Assembly (NCBI GenBank): GCA_020849095.1
Contig: JADLGX010000071.1
Coordinates: 1-49,276 of the forward strand
DNA: 49,276 nt
Direction: 5' to 3'
Source of the DNA: Candidatus Eiseniibacteriota bacterium
GTDB lineage: Bacteria; Eisenbacteria; RBG-16-71-46
In this document: positions 22,607-30,845 of the stretch, one piece after another
How positions within the stretch are numbered: position 1 is the first letter of the stretch
How the letters are laid out: each line of letters starts with the position of its first letter
Translations under genes and position numbers: made by a program
The notes under the pieces: generated by a model
Databases searched by the model: none
Told to the model about the DNA's origin: nothing
The model's input: the letters and a program-made list of their open reading frames with translations, nothing else

Positions 22607-23172
22607 GACTTTTGGCCTTCGATGCGGTCCTTGAGCAGCGCGCGGGCGCGGTGGATTCGAGCTTTCACCGTTCCCAACGGAACTCCCAGCGCTTCCGCGA
22701 TCTCTTCGTATGAAAGGTCCTGCTGGTGCCGGAGCAGGACGACGATTCGGTAGTGTTCCGGGAGCGAGTTGATGAGATCGCTGGCCCGGACTTCTTCCTC
22801 TGCATGCGACGTCACTTCGTCCGGCATCAGGCCGGGGTCCACCACGTCGATCGTGCGTTCTTCGGTCGAACCCGGCTCCGCGATCGAGAGCGATACCGTC
22901 TTCACCTTTCGGCGCCGAAGGTGGTCGATCCCGATTCGGGTCGCGATCGTGAAAAGCCAGGCCGTGAACGGTCTTTCGAGGTCGTACCGGTCGAGGGCCC
23001 GGAACATCCGGACGAACGTTTCCTGCGTCAGGTCCTCGGCGTCCTCAGCGCTTCGGACGACGCGCATGAGCACCGAGAACACCGGGCGCTGGTAACGCTG
23101 CACGAGGTCCCGACAGGCCTTCTGGTCGCCCGCCAGACACCGGCGGATGAGATCCGAGTCTTCCCCGCTCAC
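22603..23172 (-). CDS. ECF (group IV) RNA polymerase sigma factor
   Basis: 189 residues. Sigma region 2 comprises LIRRCLAGDQKACRDLVQRYQRPVFSVLMRVVRSAEDAEDLTQETFVRMFRALDRY and the -10-binding FTAWLFTIATRIGIDHLRRRK. After a linker, region 4 (LPEHYRIVVLLRHQQDLSYEEIAEALGVPLGTVKARIHRARALLKDRI) carries the -35-binding HTH. It is paired with a ZAS anti-sigma factor, as in the RpoE-like group. The start is GTG at 23172 and lacks a Shine-Dalgarno; it overlaps the stop codon of a 6-codon ORF as GTGA, which is itself coupled to a leaderless 12-codon ORF. Translation of the sigma factor is therefore likely to depend on those upstream ORFs. Confidence 0.93.
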   Translation of the reverse strand: MSGEDSDLIRRCLAGDQKACRDLVQRYQRPVFSVLMRVVRSAEDAEDLTQETFVRMFRALDRYDLERPFTAWLFTIATRIGIDHLRRRKVKTVSLSIAEPGSTEERTIDVVDPGLMPDEVTSHAEEEVRASDLINSLPEHYRIVVLLRHQQDLSYEEIAEALGVPLGTVKARIHRARALLKDRIEGQKS

Positions 23173-23189
23173 TTCACCAGCACCATCAT
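23169..23189 (-). CDS. Six-codon upstream ORF overlapping the ECF sigma start
   Basis: MMVLVK-UGA. Its ATG overlaps the stop of the preceding mini-ORF (ATGA, 23186-23189) and its UGA overlaps the sigma factor GTG (GTGA, 23169-23172). Coding is inferred solely from the overlap geometry and from the missing Shine-Dalgarno before the sigma gene. Confidence 0.35.
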   Translation of the reverse strand: MMVLVK

Positions 23190-23224
23190 GGCCGCCTACG
23201 GGGAATCCGGGGGGAAGGTTTCAT
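23186..23224 (-). CDS. Leaderless 12-codon leader ORF of the ECF sigma operon
   Basis: MKPSPRIPRRRP followed by UGA. The ATG lies 8 nt after the -10 hexamer TAAGGT, so the transcript should begin at about the first base of the ORF. The peptide is Arg/Pro-rich and ends Arg-Arg-Arg-Pro-stop, a context known to slow termination (TnaC also ends Arg-Pro-UGA). It is followed by the overlapping 6-codon ORF and the sigma gene. It could act as a translational gate; this is inference from sequence. Confidence 0.45.
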   Translation of the reverse strand: MKPSPRIPRRRP

Positions 23225-23232
23225 GACGGCCG

Positions 23233-24643
<1,411 letters not shown>

Positions 24644-24734
24644 GGAACTGCTTCACTCCGCACCCTCGGCCGGCGCCACGGAACGGCGCCCGGCCGGTGC
24701 GGAACGCACCCGGCATCGCACACACGGAGGTGGG

Positions 24735-25100
24735 ATGAAGCCTCGCGACATCACGCGACGAGTGCTCGGCCGTCCGATCCAGTCGCCGTACGCCCGCGCG
24801 CGCAGCCTGCCCGTCGGCGCCCGGTGGGTGGCCGCGGGGCTCGCGGTCTGGCTCGTGTGGGTGACACTGATCTCGGACCACAGCCTCCTGCGCATCCAGG
24901 GGCTTCGCCACGAGTTGAGTTCCACCGGTGACGATCTCGCGCGCGTCCAGACCAAGAACGCGGCGCTCGAGAACCGGCTCCGCGATCCCGTCGGCCAGGC
25001 CGAGCATGCCGAGGAAATGCTGCGGCGTCAGGGCATGGCCCGGCCGGGCGAGCTCATCTACCGCTTCGACCCCGCCGCCGGCGATTCCACCGCCCGCTGA
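24735..25100 (+). CDS. FtsB/DivIC-family septum formation initiator
   Basis: 121 residues. A basic cytoplasmic N-terminus (about 1-27) is followed by a single TM (about 30-50, WVAAGLAVWLVWVTLIS), a coiled-coil region (LRHELSSTGDDLARVQTKNAALENRLRD) and then the FtsB-like EEMLRRQGMARPGELIYRF, which closely matches the family's 'ARe.lGmvkpGE.vy' pattern. It links FtsL and FtsQ in the divisome. CGGAGG precedes the ATG. It follows enolase, the same order (eno-ftsB) as in E. coli and many other bacteria, which supports the call. Confidence 0.88.
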   Translation: MKPRDITRRVLGRPIQSPYARARSLPVGARWVAAGLAVWLVWVTLISDHSLLRIQGLRHELSSTGDDLARVQTKNAALENRLRDPVGQAEHAEEMLRRQGMARPGELIYRFDPAAGDSTAR

Positions 25101-25120
25101 GCGATCGCGGGCATCAAGAA

Positions 25121-25151
25121 GGGCGGCCGCCTCGAGTGAGGCGGCCGCCCT
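25121..25151. terminator. Bidirectional terminator between ftsB-like and beta-barrel genes
   Basis: Perfect 13-bp stem (25121-25133 with 25138-25150, loop GAGT). CTCTTCGT follows on the plus side and TTCTTGATG on the minus side. It separates two convergent genes 75 bp apart. Confidence 0.7.
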
Positions 25152-25174
25152 CTTCGTGAGACGAAGCCGGCGCG

Positions 25175-25990
25175 TCAGAAGCCGATGCCGACCGCCATCT
25201 TGAATCCCACTCCTCCCACGTCGAGCTTGAGCGGCAGCCCGTCGGGAGTGAGGGCGGGCGAACCCGGGGCCGGGTTCTGGGTGACGCCGTTGTTCACGTT
25301 CTCGGTCACCACCATATTGCGGATCTCGCCGCTGCGGTAGACGACCGCGATCAGCGCAGAGAATCGCGAAGCGAAGAACATGTGGGCGCCGCCCTCGAGG
25401 TAATACCCGGGGGAATCCTGCGTCGCCGAACGGCGGAACGTGCCGCCCATGCGCAGGTCGAGCAGCGAGTCGGCGTTCGAGAGCGTCTGCGTGAAGCTCG
25501 CCTTGGTGTACGTGTACTGGACGAGTCCACCGCCGACGAACGCGCGCGCCTGGAAGTCGCCCTGATTGTAGGGCTGCATGTAGTAGGCGCCGCCCACGTG
25601 CACGGGAACCGTCAGCACTTCGGTGCGGATGTCGATGGCCTGCGAGAGCGCCGGCAGGAACTCCTGATGGTGCCCGGCGCGCAACTGCCCGACGCCGGCG
25701 GTGATGGCGAAGTTCGGACGGACGAAGTAACGCAGTTCGGCGTCGAAGAACCAGGTGAACGAGATGTGAGGCATCGCCTCGTAATGCGGGGCGGGCTCGA
25801 GGGTCACGCGGTTGTAGTGGTCGATCGCGTCGTTGAAGTCGCCGCCGTTCACACCGGTCGGAACACCGGCGAGCACCAGGCTCAACCGGTGAACTTCCGC
25901 TGCGGCATGGGCATCGACGGCCGTGAAGGCCGCGGCGAAAACGCAAAGGAGCGCTGCCGCGACGACGGCTCCGGGCCGGAATCGGGTCAA
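25175..25990 (-). CDS. Outer-membrane beta-barrel protein of unknown function
   Basis: 271 residues. A TTG start at 25990 was chosen because GGAGG lies 6 nt upstream and it yields an ideal signal peptide (MTRFRPGAVVAAALLCVFAAAFTAVDAHA); ATG starts further upstream add an N-terminal extension before the signal peptide. The mature protein alternates hydrophobic residues as strands (YFVRPNFAITAGVGQL, VHVGGAYYMQPYNQGDFQARAFVGGGLVQYTY, GYYLEGGAHMFFASRFSALIAVVYRSGE) and ends GVGFKMAVGIGF with the C-terminal Phe used by the Bam machinery. It resembles OmpW/OmpX-like small barrels of 8-10 strands. No substrate can be assigned. Confidence 0.72.
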   Translation of the reverse strand: MTRFRPGAVVAAALLCVFAAAFTAVDAHAAAEVHRLSLVLAGVPTGVNGGDFNDAIDHYNRVTLEPAPHYEAMPHISFTWFFDAELRYFVRPNFAITAGVGQLRAGHHQEFLPALSQAIDIRTEVLTVPVHVGGAYYMQPYNQGDFQARAFVGGGLVQYTYTKASFTQTLSNADSLLDLRMGGTFRRSATQDSPGYYLEGGAHMFFASRFSALIAVVYRSGEIRNMVVTENVNNGVTQNPAPGSPALTPDGLPLKLDVGGVGFKMAVGIGF

Positions 25991-26130
25991 CGGAAACCTC
26001 CGGAAATAGGTCATCGGATGGGTCATCTGGGTCGTCATGGGGATGCGAGGTCGTGGTACCCGGTCGGAAAGGGCGCAGCATAATGGCGGGCAAGCGGGCA
26101 CGCAACGACCGATCCCACCGGCCCGCGCGC

Positions 26131-26159
26131 TTGACAGGCAAGGGCGTGGCCGTTAGGTT
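26131..26159 (+). promoter_or_regulatory. Promoter of tRNA-fMet
   Basis: TTGACA (26131-26136), a 17-nt spacer and TAGGTT (26154-26159). The -35 is a perfect match. The -10 again has the TAGNNT form seen before other genes in this window. Confidence 0.8.
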
Positions 26160-26171
26160 GCGCCCAGTTGT

Positions 26172-26248
<77 letters not shown>

Positions 26249-26255
26249 CAACAGG

Positions 26256-26285
26256 GCGCCTCGGAGGGGAAACCTTCCGAGGCGC
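26256..26285 (+). terminator. Hairpin after tRNA-fMet
   Basis: 13-bp stem with one G.T pair and a GAAA tetraloop, 7 nt after the tRNA 3' end. No T tract follows, so it may be a processing or stabilising hairpin rather than a strong terminator. Confidence 0.5.
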
Positions 26286-26382
26286 GACCCAATTCCGGGC
26301 CTGAGGCTCGGCCCTCCGGTCCGCCGCCCCCCGCTCACCGCGTCCATCCGCCGAGTTCTCCGCCGGGCTGCCGCGGAACGTC

Positions 26383-26658
26383 TCAGGCGATCGGGTCCGC
26401 TCCGCGCTCGGCCGCCTTGGCCGCCACCTCGTCGCGATCCTCGAACTCGCTGGCCAGGATGTGCCGGGCCTTCCACGCGAGCCAGCCGAACCCGACCGCA
26501 AAGAGCACCAGCGGCAGGAACGTCATGAGCATCGTCATGTCGAAGAAGGCCTGACGGCTCTGGTCGTTGGCGCCGTTCAGGCACACGGCGCAGGCCAGCG
26601 CGCGCGCCGGGGCCAGCAGCAGCGCGAAGAGCGCGGCCGGGGCGACTCCGCGGCGCAT
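26383..26658 (-). CDS. Small CAVC-motif membrane protein of the oxidase cluster
   Basis: 91 residues: a signal-peptide-like N-terminus (MRRGVAPAALFALLLAPARALA) followed directly by CAVCLNGANDQ, then one TM (about 44-65, FLPLVLFAVGFGWLAWKARHI) and an acidic C-terminal tail. Small proteins with a CAVC-type motif just after the signal sequence occur, from memory, at the end of caa3/alternative complex III gene clusters in several phyla. The CxxC could bind metal or act in copper/thiol chemistry for oxidase assembly; not demonstrated. Its ATG overlaps the stop of the preceding subunit III-like gene by one base. Confidence 0.7.
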   Translation of the reverse strand: MRRGVAPAALFALLLAPARALACAVCLNGANDQSRQAFFDMTMLMTFLPLVLFAVGFGWLAWKARHILASEFEDRDEVAAKAAERGADPIA

Positions 26659-27254
26659 CACCGGTACACCAGCAGGTACAGCGCCGGCCACACCAGCACG
26701 ACGAAGTACCAGAACATCTCGACGGCGATCAGGCGCGATTCGGTCAGCTTGCGCGCCATCATCCGCTGCCAGGCAATACCGAGCGCGAGAATCGCCACCA
26801 GGCAGTGCAGGGCGTGCGTCCCGATGATCATGTAGAAAAAGGAACCCAGCTGGCTGGACGTGAGCGTGAGCCCCTGGCCGAGCAGCGCGACCCATTCCCC
26901 GCCCTGCAGCGCCACGAACAGCGCGCCGAGCACCATGGCCGTGGCCATCCACGGCTGGGCCGCGGCGGCGCCGTCACGCCGAAAGCGCCGGCCGGCGACG
27001 AACAGCGCCACCCCGCTGAGCAGCAGCGCCAGCGTGTTGAACGCCGTGCGCTCGAACGGCAGCTGCGGCTGGTCGGGCGGCGGCCACGCGCCCTCGGGCA
27101 CGGCCTTGCGCACGATCACGAACGCCGAGAAGAAGCCGGCGAAGAGCATCACCTCGGTAAAGATGAAGATCGCCATCCCGAGCGCGCTGTGCTCGCCGAA
27201 CGGGCGGCGCGGCGCGACGGATGCCGGCACGGCCGGGTCAGTGGCCGGTCGCAC
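26658..27254 (-). CDS. Heme-copper oxidase subunit III-like protein (second copy)
   Basis: 198 residues with five predicted TMs. Family motifs: ALGMAIFIFTEVMLFAGFFSAFVIVRKAVP, LLLSGVALFVAGRR, LQGGEWVALLGQGLT, SSQLGSFFYMIIGTHALHCLVAI and AVEMFWYFVVLVWPALYLLVYR. The conserved 'F..TG.HG.Hv' element is GTHALHC. It starts at GTG (27254) with GGGAG upstream and overlaps the end of the subunit IV gene by 17 bp. It is a distinct paralogue of the subunit III encoded further upstream in the same operon, so it may replace it in an alternative complex or form a hetero-III assembly. Confidence 0.85.
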   Translation of the reverse strand: MRPATDPAVPASVAPRRPFGEHSALGMAIFIFTEVMLFAGFFSAFVIVRKAVPEGAWPPPDQPQLPFERTAFNTLALLLSGVALFVAGRRFRRDGAAAAQPWMATAMVLGALFVALQGGEWVALLGQGLTLTSSQLGSFFYMIIGTHALHCLVAILALGIAWQRMMARKLTESRLIAVEMFWYFVVLVWPALYLLVYR

Positions 27255-27621
27255 CTTCGGCTCCCTTGTGCGCGCCGCCGTCGTGGTCCGACTGCGGAGG
27301 CAGGTGGTGCCAGCCGTCGGTCTTCTTCCAGCGCTGGCCCGAGTCGCGGCCCACGTCTGGAGCGATACCGGCGTACAGCAGCACCATGAACACCAGAGCC
27401 AGCGCGAGGATCCAGTGCACGATGGGCTTTTCGACGTCGAGGTGCATGAACTTGCGGGCGACGATGTAGGCCTTCACGAGCGCGATACCGAAGGCGGTCA
27501 CCAGAGTGAGCACCTGGATGTGCGCCATCGGGCCGACGACGGAAACGACCAGCAGCGCGAGAAGGATCGCCCAGATCTTCACGTAGTTGGTGTGGTGATG
27601 GGCGCCGGCGTGTGCGGACAT
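27238..27621 (-). CDS. Cytochrome c oxidase subunit IV (caa3/CtaF-like)
   Basis: 127 residues with three TMs: IWAILLALLVVSVVGPMA, VLTLVTAFGIALVKAYIVARKFMHL and IVHWILALALVFMVLLYAGIAPDVG. The prokaryotic subunit IV signature AFGIALVKAYIVARKFMHL is clear. The N-terminus is His-rich (MSAHAGAHHHTNYVK) and the C-terminal 35 residues are hydrophilic and His-rich. Shine-Dalgarno GGAGAGGG immediately precedes the ATG. It lies between the two subunit III genes. Confidence 0.85.
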   Translation of the reverse strand: MSAHAGAHHHTNYVKIWAILLALLVVSVVGPMAHIQVLTLVTAFGIALVKAYIVARKFMHLDVEKPIVHWILALALVFMVLLYAGIAPDVGRDSGQRWKKTDGWHHLPPQSDHDGGAHKGAEGATGH

Positions 27622-27634
27622 GTCCCTCTCCTTC

Positions 27635-28204
27635 CTACTTGGCGATGTACAGCAGGGGGAACAGGAAGATCCAGACGATGTCGACGAAGTGCCAGTACAG
27701 CCCCACGTTTTCCACGCGGTGCAGGTCCTGGTTCTTCTTCGCGCTGGAGGCGACCCAGATCATCACGGCCATGCCGGCGAGCACGTGGAAGCCGTGCAGC
27801 CCCGCGGCCGTGTAGTAGTAGCCCCAGAAGCCGCCGGACTGGATCACGAAACCCGCCTGGATCTCGTGCGCCCACTCGAACCCCTTCACGACGAGGAACA
27901 CGAGGCCGCCCAGGCAGGTCATGTAGAGGAAGCGCGCGGCCTTGGGACCGTCGCCCTTCTCCGCCGCCTGGTGAGCGAGCACCGCGGACAACGAGGACGT
28001 GAGCAGGACGAAGGTGTTGAACGCGCCGGCCCAGGTGTTCGTGTGCGCCGCCTGATCGCCCCACTCGACGTGGGCGAGGCGGTTCATGACGTAGGAGGCC
28101 AGCAGGCCGCCGAAGATGACGATTTCGGAAACCAGCACCCACCACACGGCCAGCTTGCCGGTGGCGATGCCCATCGAGCTGCGAGTCGTTGCGATCGGCT
28201 TCAC
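27635..28204 (-). CDS. ctaE: Cytochrome c oxidase subunit III
   Basis: 189 residues, five TMs, short bacterial form. Motifs: KLAVWWVLVSEIVIFGGLLASYVMNRL, NTWAGAFNTFVLLTSSLSAVLAHQAAEKGD, FLVVKGFEWAHEIQAGF, GYYYTAAGLHGFHVLAGM and ENVGLYWHFVDIVWIFLFPLLYI. The conserved Glu in KGFEW and the TAAGLHGFHV element are present. A GTG start at 28204 (VKPIATTRSS) was preferred over a TTG at 28222 because GAGGGAGG lies 8-9 nt upstream of the GTG in the gap after ctaD. Confidence 0.92.
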   Translation of the reverse strand: MKPIATTRSSMGIATGKLAVWWVLVSEIVIFGGLLASYVMNRLAHVEWGDQAAHTNTWAGAFNTFVLLTSSLSAVLAHQAAEKGDGPKAARFLYMTCLGGLVFLVVKGFEWAHEIQAGFVIQSGGFWGYYYTAAGLHGFHVLAGMAVMIWVASSAKKNQDLHRVENVGLYWHFVDIVWIFLFPLLYIAK

Positions 28205-28218
28205 GCCCGAAACCTCCC

Positions 28219-29925
28219 TCAAGCCTTCTCGTTCTGGGGCCAGTAGTCGAGTTCACGGCCCTCGACGCTGTATTCGTAGGGTCCGCGATAGCAGTTCGGC
28301 AGCTCCGGCCAGTTGCCGTGCGGGGGCGGCGAGTCCGCCGTCCACTCGAGCGTGTTGGCCTTCCACGGGTTCTTGTCCGCCTTCTTGCCGCGGAACATGC
28401 TGACCAGGTAGTTGACGATGAAGACCGGCTGGAACGCGAGCATCACCACGAGCGACACGGTCGCGAACACGCGCATCGCCTGCAGTTCCGGCGTCGCGAG
28501 GTGCGGGAAGCTGTGGTAGTCGAAGATGCGGCGGTGCTCGCCGGCGGCGCCCAGGATGAACAGCGGGATGAAGATGCCGTTGAAGGGAATGATCGTTCCC
28601 CAGAAGTGCACCTTGCCCCAGAACTCGTTCAGGTGACGGCCGAACATCTTGGGGAACCAGTACGTCACGCCCGACATGACCGCGATGATGGCGATCGGGA
28701 AGAACGTGTAGTGGAAGTGCGCCACGACGAAGTAGGTGTCGTGGAAGAAGATGTCGGCGCCGCTCGAGCCCAGGTAGATGCCCGTGACGCCGCCGAGCAT
28801 GAACTCCGCCATGAAGGCGAGCGCCCACAGCATCGGCGTGGTCAGGCGGATCGAGCCGCCATAGAGCGTGGCGATGTACACGAAGCACATCTCGGCGATC
28901 GGAATCGAGATGAGCACCGTGGTCACGGTGAACACGTTGGCCATACGCGGATCGATGCCCGCCACGAACTGGTGGTGCGCCCACACGAAGAAGCTCAGCA
29001 CGCCCGTCGCGATGATCGTGTAGATCACGGTCTTGTAGGCGAACAGCTTCTTGCGCGCGAACACCGTCATGACCTCGGCCACGATGCCCATGGCCGGCAG
29101 CAGCACGACGTACACCTCGGGGTGCCCGAAGAACCAGAAGAGGTGCTGCCAGAGGATCGGGTCGCCGCCCTTGTTCGGGTTGAAGAAGCTCGTGCCCAGC
29201 GTCTGGTCGAACAGCAGCATGACCGCGCCGGCGACGAGCGGACCGACCGACGCCATGAACAGGATGCTGGCGATGACGATCGTCCACACCACGATGGGCA
29301 CGTCGAACGCCTTCATACCCGGCGCGCGCGCGTTCATCGCGGTCACGATGAAGTTGATGCCGCCCAGCAGGAACGCCACGAACTCGACGGCCACCGCGAG
29401 CAGCCACAACGTGGACCCCAACGGTGTGAGGTTGAAGTCCTTGTTGGCCGAGAGCGGCGGATAGGCCGTCCACGCGCCGCCGAAGCCGCCGTTCTGCACC
29501 AGCAGCGACGCGATCAGCAGCAGCACGCTGATGAAGAACAACTGGTAGCTCAGCCGGTTCAGGCGCGGGAACACCATGTCGTCCGCGCCGATCATGAGCG
29601 GAATGATGTAGTTGCCGAAGCCGGCGATCAGCACGGGCATCGCGACCCAGAAGATCATGATGCTGCCGTGGTTCGTGATGAGCATGTTGTACTGGCCCGG
29701 CGACACCAGGCCCCAGCCCGGAACGGCCTGTCCCGGGAAGGCCAGCTGCATGCGGAACACGTACGCCATGAACGCGCCCACGAGGGCGAGCAGCATGCCC
29801 GTGAACATGTACTGGAAGCCGATGATCTTGTGGTCCGTGGACCAGAAGTACTTCTTGAACCACCCCTCGTCGTGATGGGCGTGCGCCCCGGCGTGGTGGT
29901 CGTGCGCGTCGTGCTGGTTGGACAT
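28219..29925 (-). CDS. ctaD: Cytochrome c oxidase subunit I
   Basis: 568 residues, about 12 TMs; catalytic subunit with heme a, heme a3 and CuB that reduces O2 to water and pumps protons. Seen: low-spin heme ligand region TNHGSIMIF, D-channel GFGNYIIPLMIGADDMVFPRLN, CuB/Tyr cross-link WFFGHPEVYVVLLPAMG (near 267), CuB HHQF (near 316) and HDTYFVVAHFHYTFF (heme ligands). The K-channel segment usually reading VPTGIKxFxW is IPIAEMCFVY here (near 342), so the canonical Lys and Thr are absent. The N-terminus is His/Asp-rich (HDAHDHHAGAHAHHDEG). ATG at 29925 follows GGGGAG; an upstream GTG at 29940 overlaps the ctaC stop. Confidence 0.97.
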   Translation of the reverse strand: MSNQHDAHDHHAGAHAHHDEGWFKKYFWSTDHKIIGFQYMFTGMLLALVGAFMAYVFRMQLAFPGQAVPGWGLVSPGQYNMLITNHGSIMIFWVAMPVLIAGFGNYIIPLMIGADDMVFPRLNRLSYQLFFISVLLLIASLLVQNGGFGGAWTAYPPLSANKDFNLTPLGSTLWLLAVAVEFVAFLLGGINFIVTAMNARAPGMKAFDVPIVVWTIVIASILFMASVGPLVAGAVMLLFDQTLGTSFFNPNKGGDPILWQHLFWFFGHPEVYVVLLPAMGIVAEVMTVFARKKLFAYKTVIYTIIATGVLSFFVWAHHQFVAGIDPRMANVFTVTTVLISIPIAEMCFVYIATLYGGSIRLTTPMLWALAFMAEFMLGGVTGIYLGSSGADIFFHDTYFVVAHFHYTFFPIAIIAVMSGVTYWFPKMFGRHLNEFWGKVHFWGTIIPFNGIFIPLFILGAAGEHRRIFDYHSFPHLATPELQAMRVFATVSLVVMLAFQPVFIVNYLVSMFRGKKADKNPWKANTLEWTADSPPPHGNWPELPNCYRGPYEYSVEGRELDYWPQNEKA

Positions 29926-29936
29926 GTCGCTCCCCG

Positions 29937-30686
29937 TCACTGCTGTCCGGCCGCGGCCGAGGTGGAATCCGTGGACGCGCCATCGGTGGCGACGTCTTCC
30001 GTGCTCGCGACTTCTTCGACGACCGGCGCGTGCGCCTGCAACCAGGCCGCGCGCTCCTCGGCGGTCTCGACGACGAGCTTGGCGCCCATGACGCCGTGAC
30101 CGATGCCGCAGATCTCGGCGCAGAGAATGTCGTAGTCACCCGTCTGGGTCGGCTTGAACCAGCCGGTGTAGATGCGCCCCGGCACGGCGTCCTGCTTCAT
30201 GCGGAACGCCGGAATGAAGAAGCTGTGCAGAACGTCCTTGGACTCGAGCTTGAAGTGGTAGGTCTTGTCCACCTCGACGTGCAGCTGGTCGGTGGTGTGG
30301 ACGTCGTCCGCCGTGCCCAGCGAGTCGTCCGCGCCCGGATCCGTGAACGTCCACGCCCACTGCTGCGCGGTCACCTGGATCGTGCGGTCGGGCGGCGGCA
30401 GCGTCTGCTTGATGTGCACCCACACGCGGATGGCCGCGATGATGATGAAGACGTCGAAGAGCAGCACCAGGCCGTGGGGAATGTTGATCCACTGCTTGAG
30501 GTGCTTTTCCTTGCCCGTGATGTACTGGGCCTTGACGCCTTCCTTCGCGCGGAACTTGAAGATGAGCCAGAAGAACATGGCTTCGGCGGCGATGAACCAG
30601 AAGCCGACCAGGATGGTGACCAGCCAGACCAGCTGGTCCACATCGCCGGCATAGCTCGCTGCGGCCGGGAGGAAGCGTTCGAGCAT
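29937..30686 (-). CDS. ctaC: Cytochrome c oxidase subunit II (CuA)
   Basis: 249 residues. Two N-terminal TMs (about 18-45 and 70-92) precede a periplasmic cupredoxin domain. CuA ligands are visible: His in DVLHSFFIPAFRMK, and CAEICGIGHGVM (Cys, Glu, Cys, His, Met, about 190-201). WAWTF, the aromatic electron-entry stretch, is present as QQWAWTFTDPG. It lacks a fused C-terminal cytochrome c domain, so it is an aa3-type subunit II that would take electrons from a separate cytochrome, presumably the diheme lipoprotein encoded upstream. The Ala/Thr/Ser-rich C-terminal tail (about 220-249) is unusual. No cleavable signal peptide is obvious. Confidence 0.95.
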   Translation of the reverse strand: MLERFLPAAASYAGDVDQLVWLVTILVGFWFIAAEAMFFWLIFKFRAKEGVKAQYITGKEKHLKQWINIPHGLVLLFDVFIIIAAIRVWVHIKQTLPPPDRTIQVTAQQWAWTFTDPGADDSLGTADDVHTTDQLHVEVDKTYHFKLESKDVLHSFFIPAFRMKQDAVPGRIYTGWFKPTQTGDYDILCAEICGIGHGVMGAKLVVETAEERAAWLQAHAPVVEEVASTEDVATDGASTDSTSAAAGQQ

Positions 30687-30704
30687 CGGGTCGGTTTCCC
30701 TCTC

Positions 30705-30827
30705 CTAGCGGACGTAGAGGATCACGGCGCCCACGTAGAGCGCCGCGAGAATGACGGTGAGGATGAAGGTCCACTTGCCGACGACATTGCCCCAGTCGTC
30801 GTCCGGACGGTCGCTGTGATCAGCCAT
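30705..30827 (-). CDS. 40-residue single-TM protein in the oxidase operon
   Basis: MADHSDRPDDDWGNVVGKW then a hydrophobic helix (FILTVILAALYVGAVILYV) and terminal Arg. It lies between the diheme cytochrome c gene (18-bp gap) and ctaC (18-bp gap), all leftward, so it is almost certainly co-transcribed. Small single-TM subunits are common in heme-copper oxidases (for example subunit IV of Paracoccus aa3, CcoQ), and this could be an accessory or stabilising subunit. The acidic N-terminus is predicted cytoplasmic. No family was recognised. Confidence 0.65.
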   Translation of the reverse strand: MADHSDRPDDDWGNVVGKWTFILTVILAALYVGAVILYVR

Positions 30828-30845
30828 GCGCGCGGTCTCCCCGGT

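Noticed and set aside
26147-26161. TGG-N8-TTGC sigma-54-like match before tRNA-fMet
   Set aside because: It overlaps the -10 of an excellent sigma-70 promoter and lacks the CACG of the -24 element; chance match.
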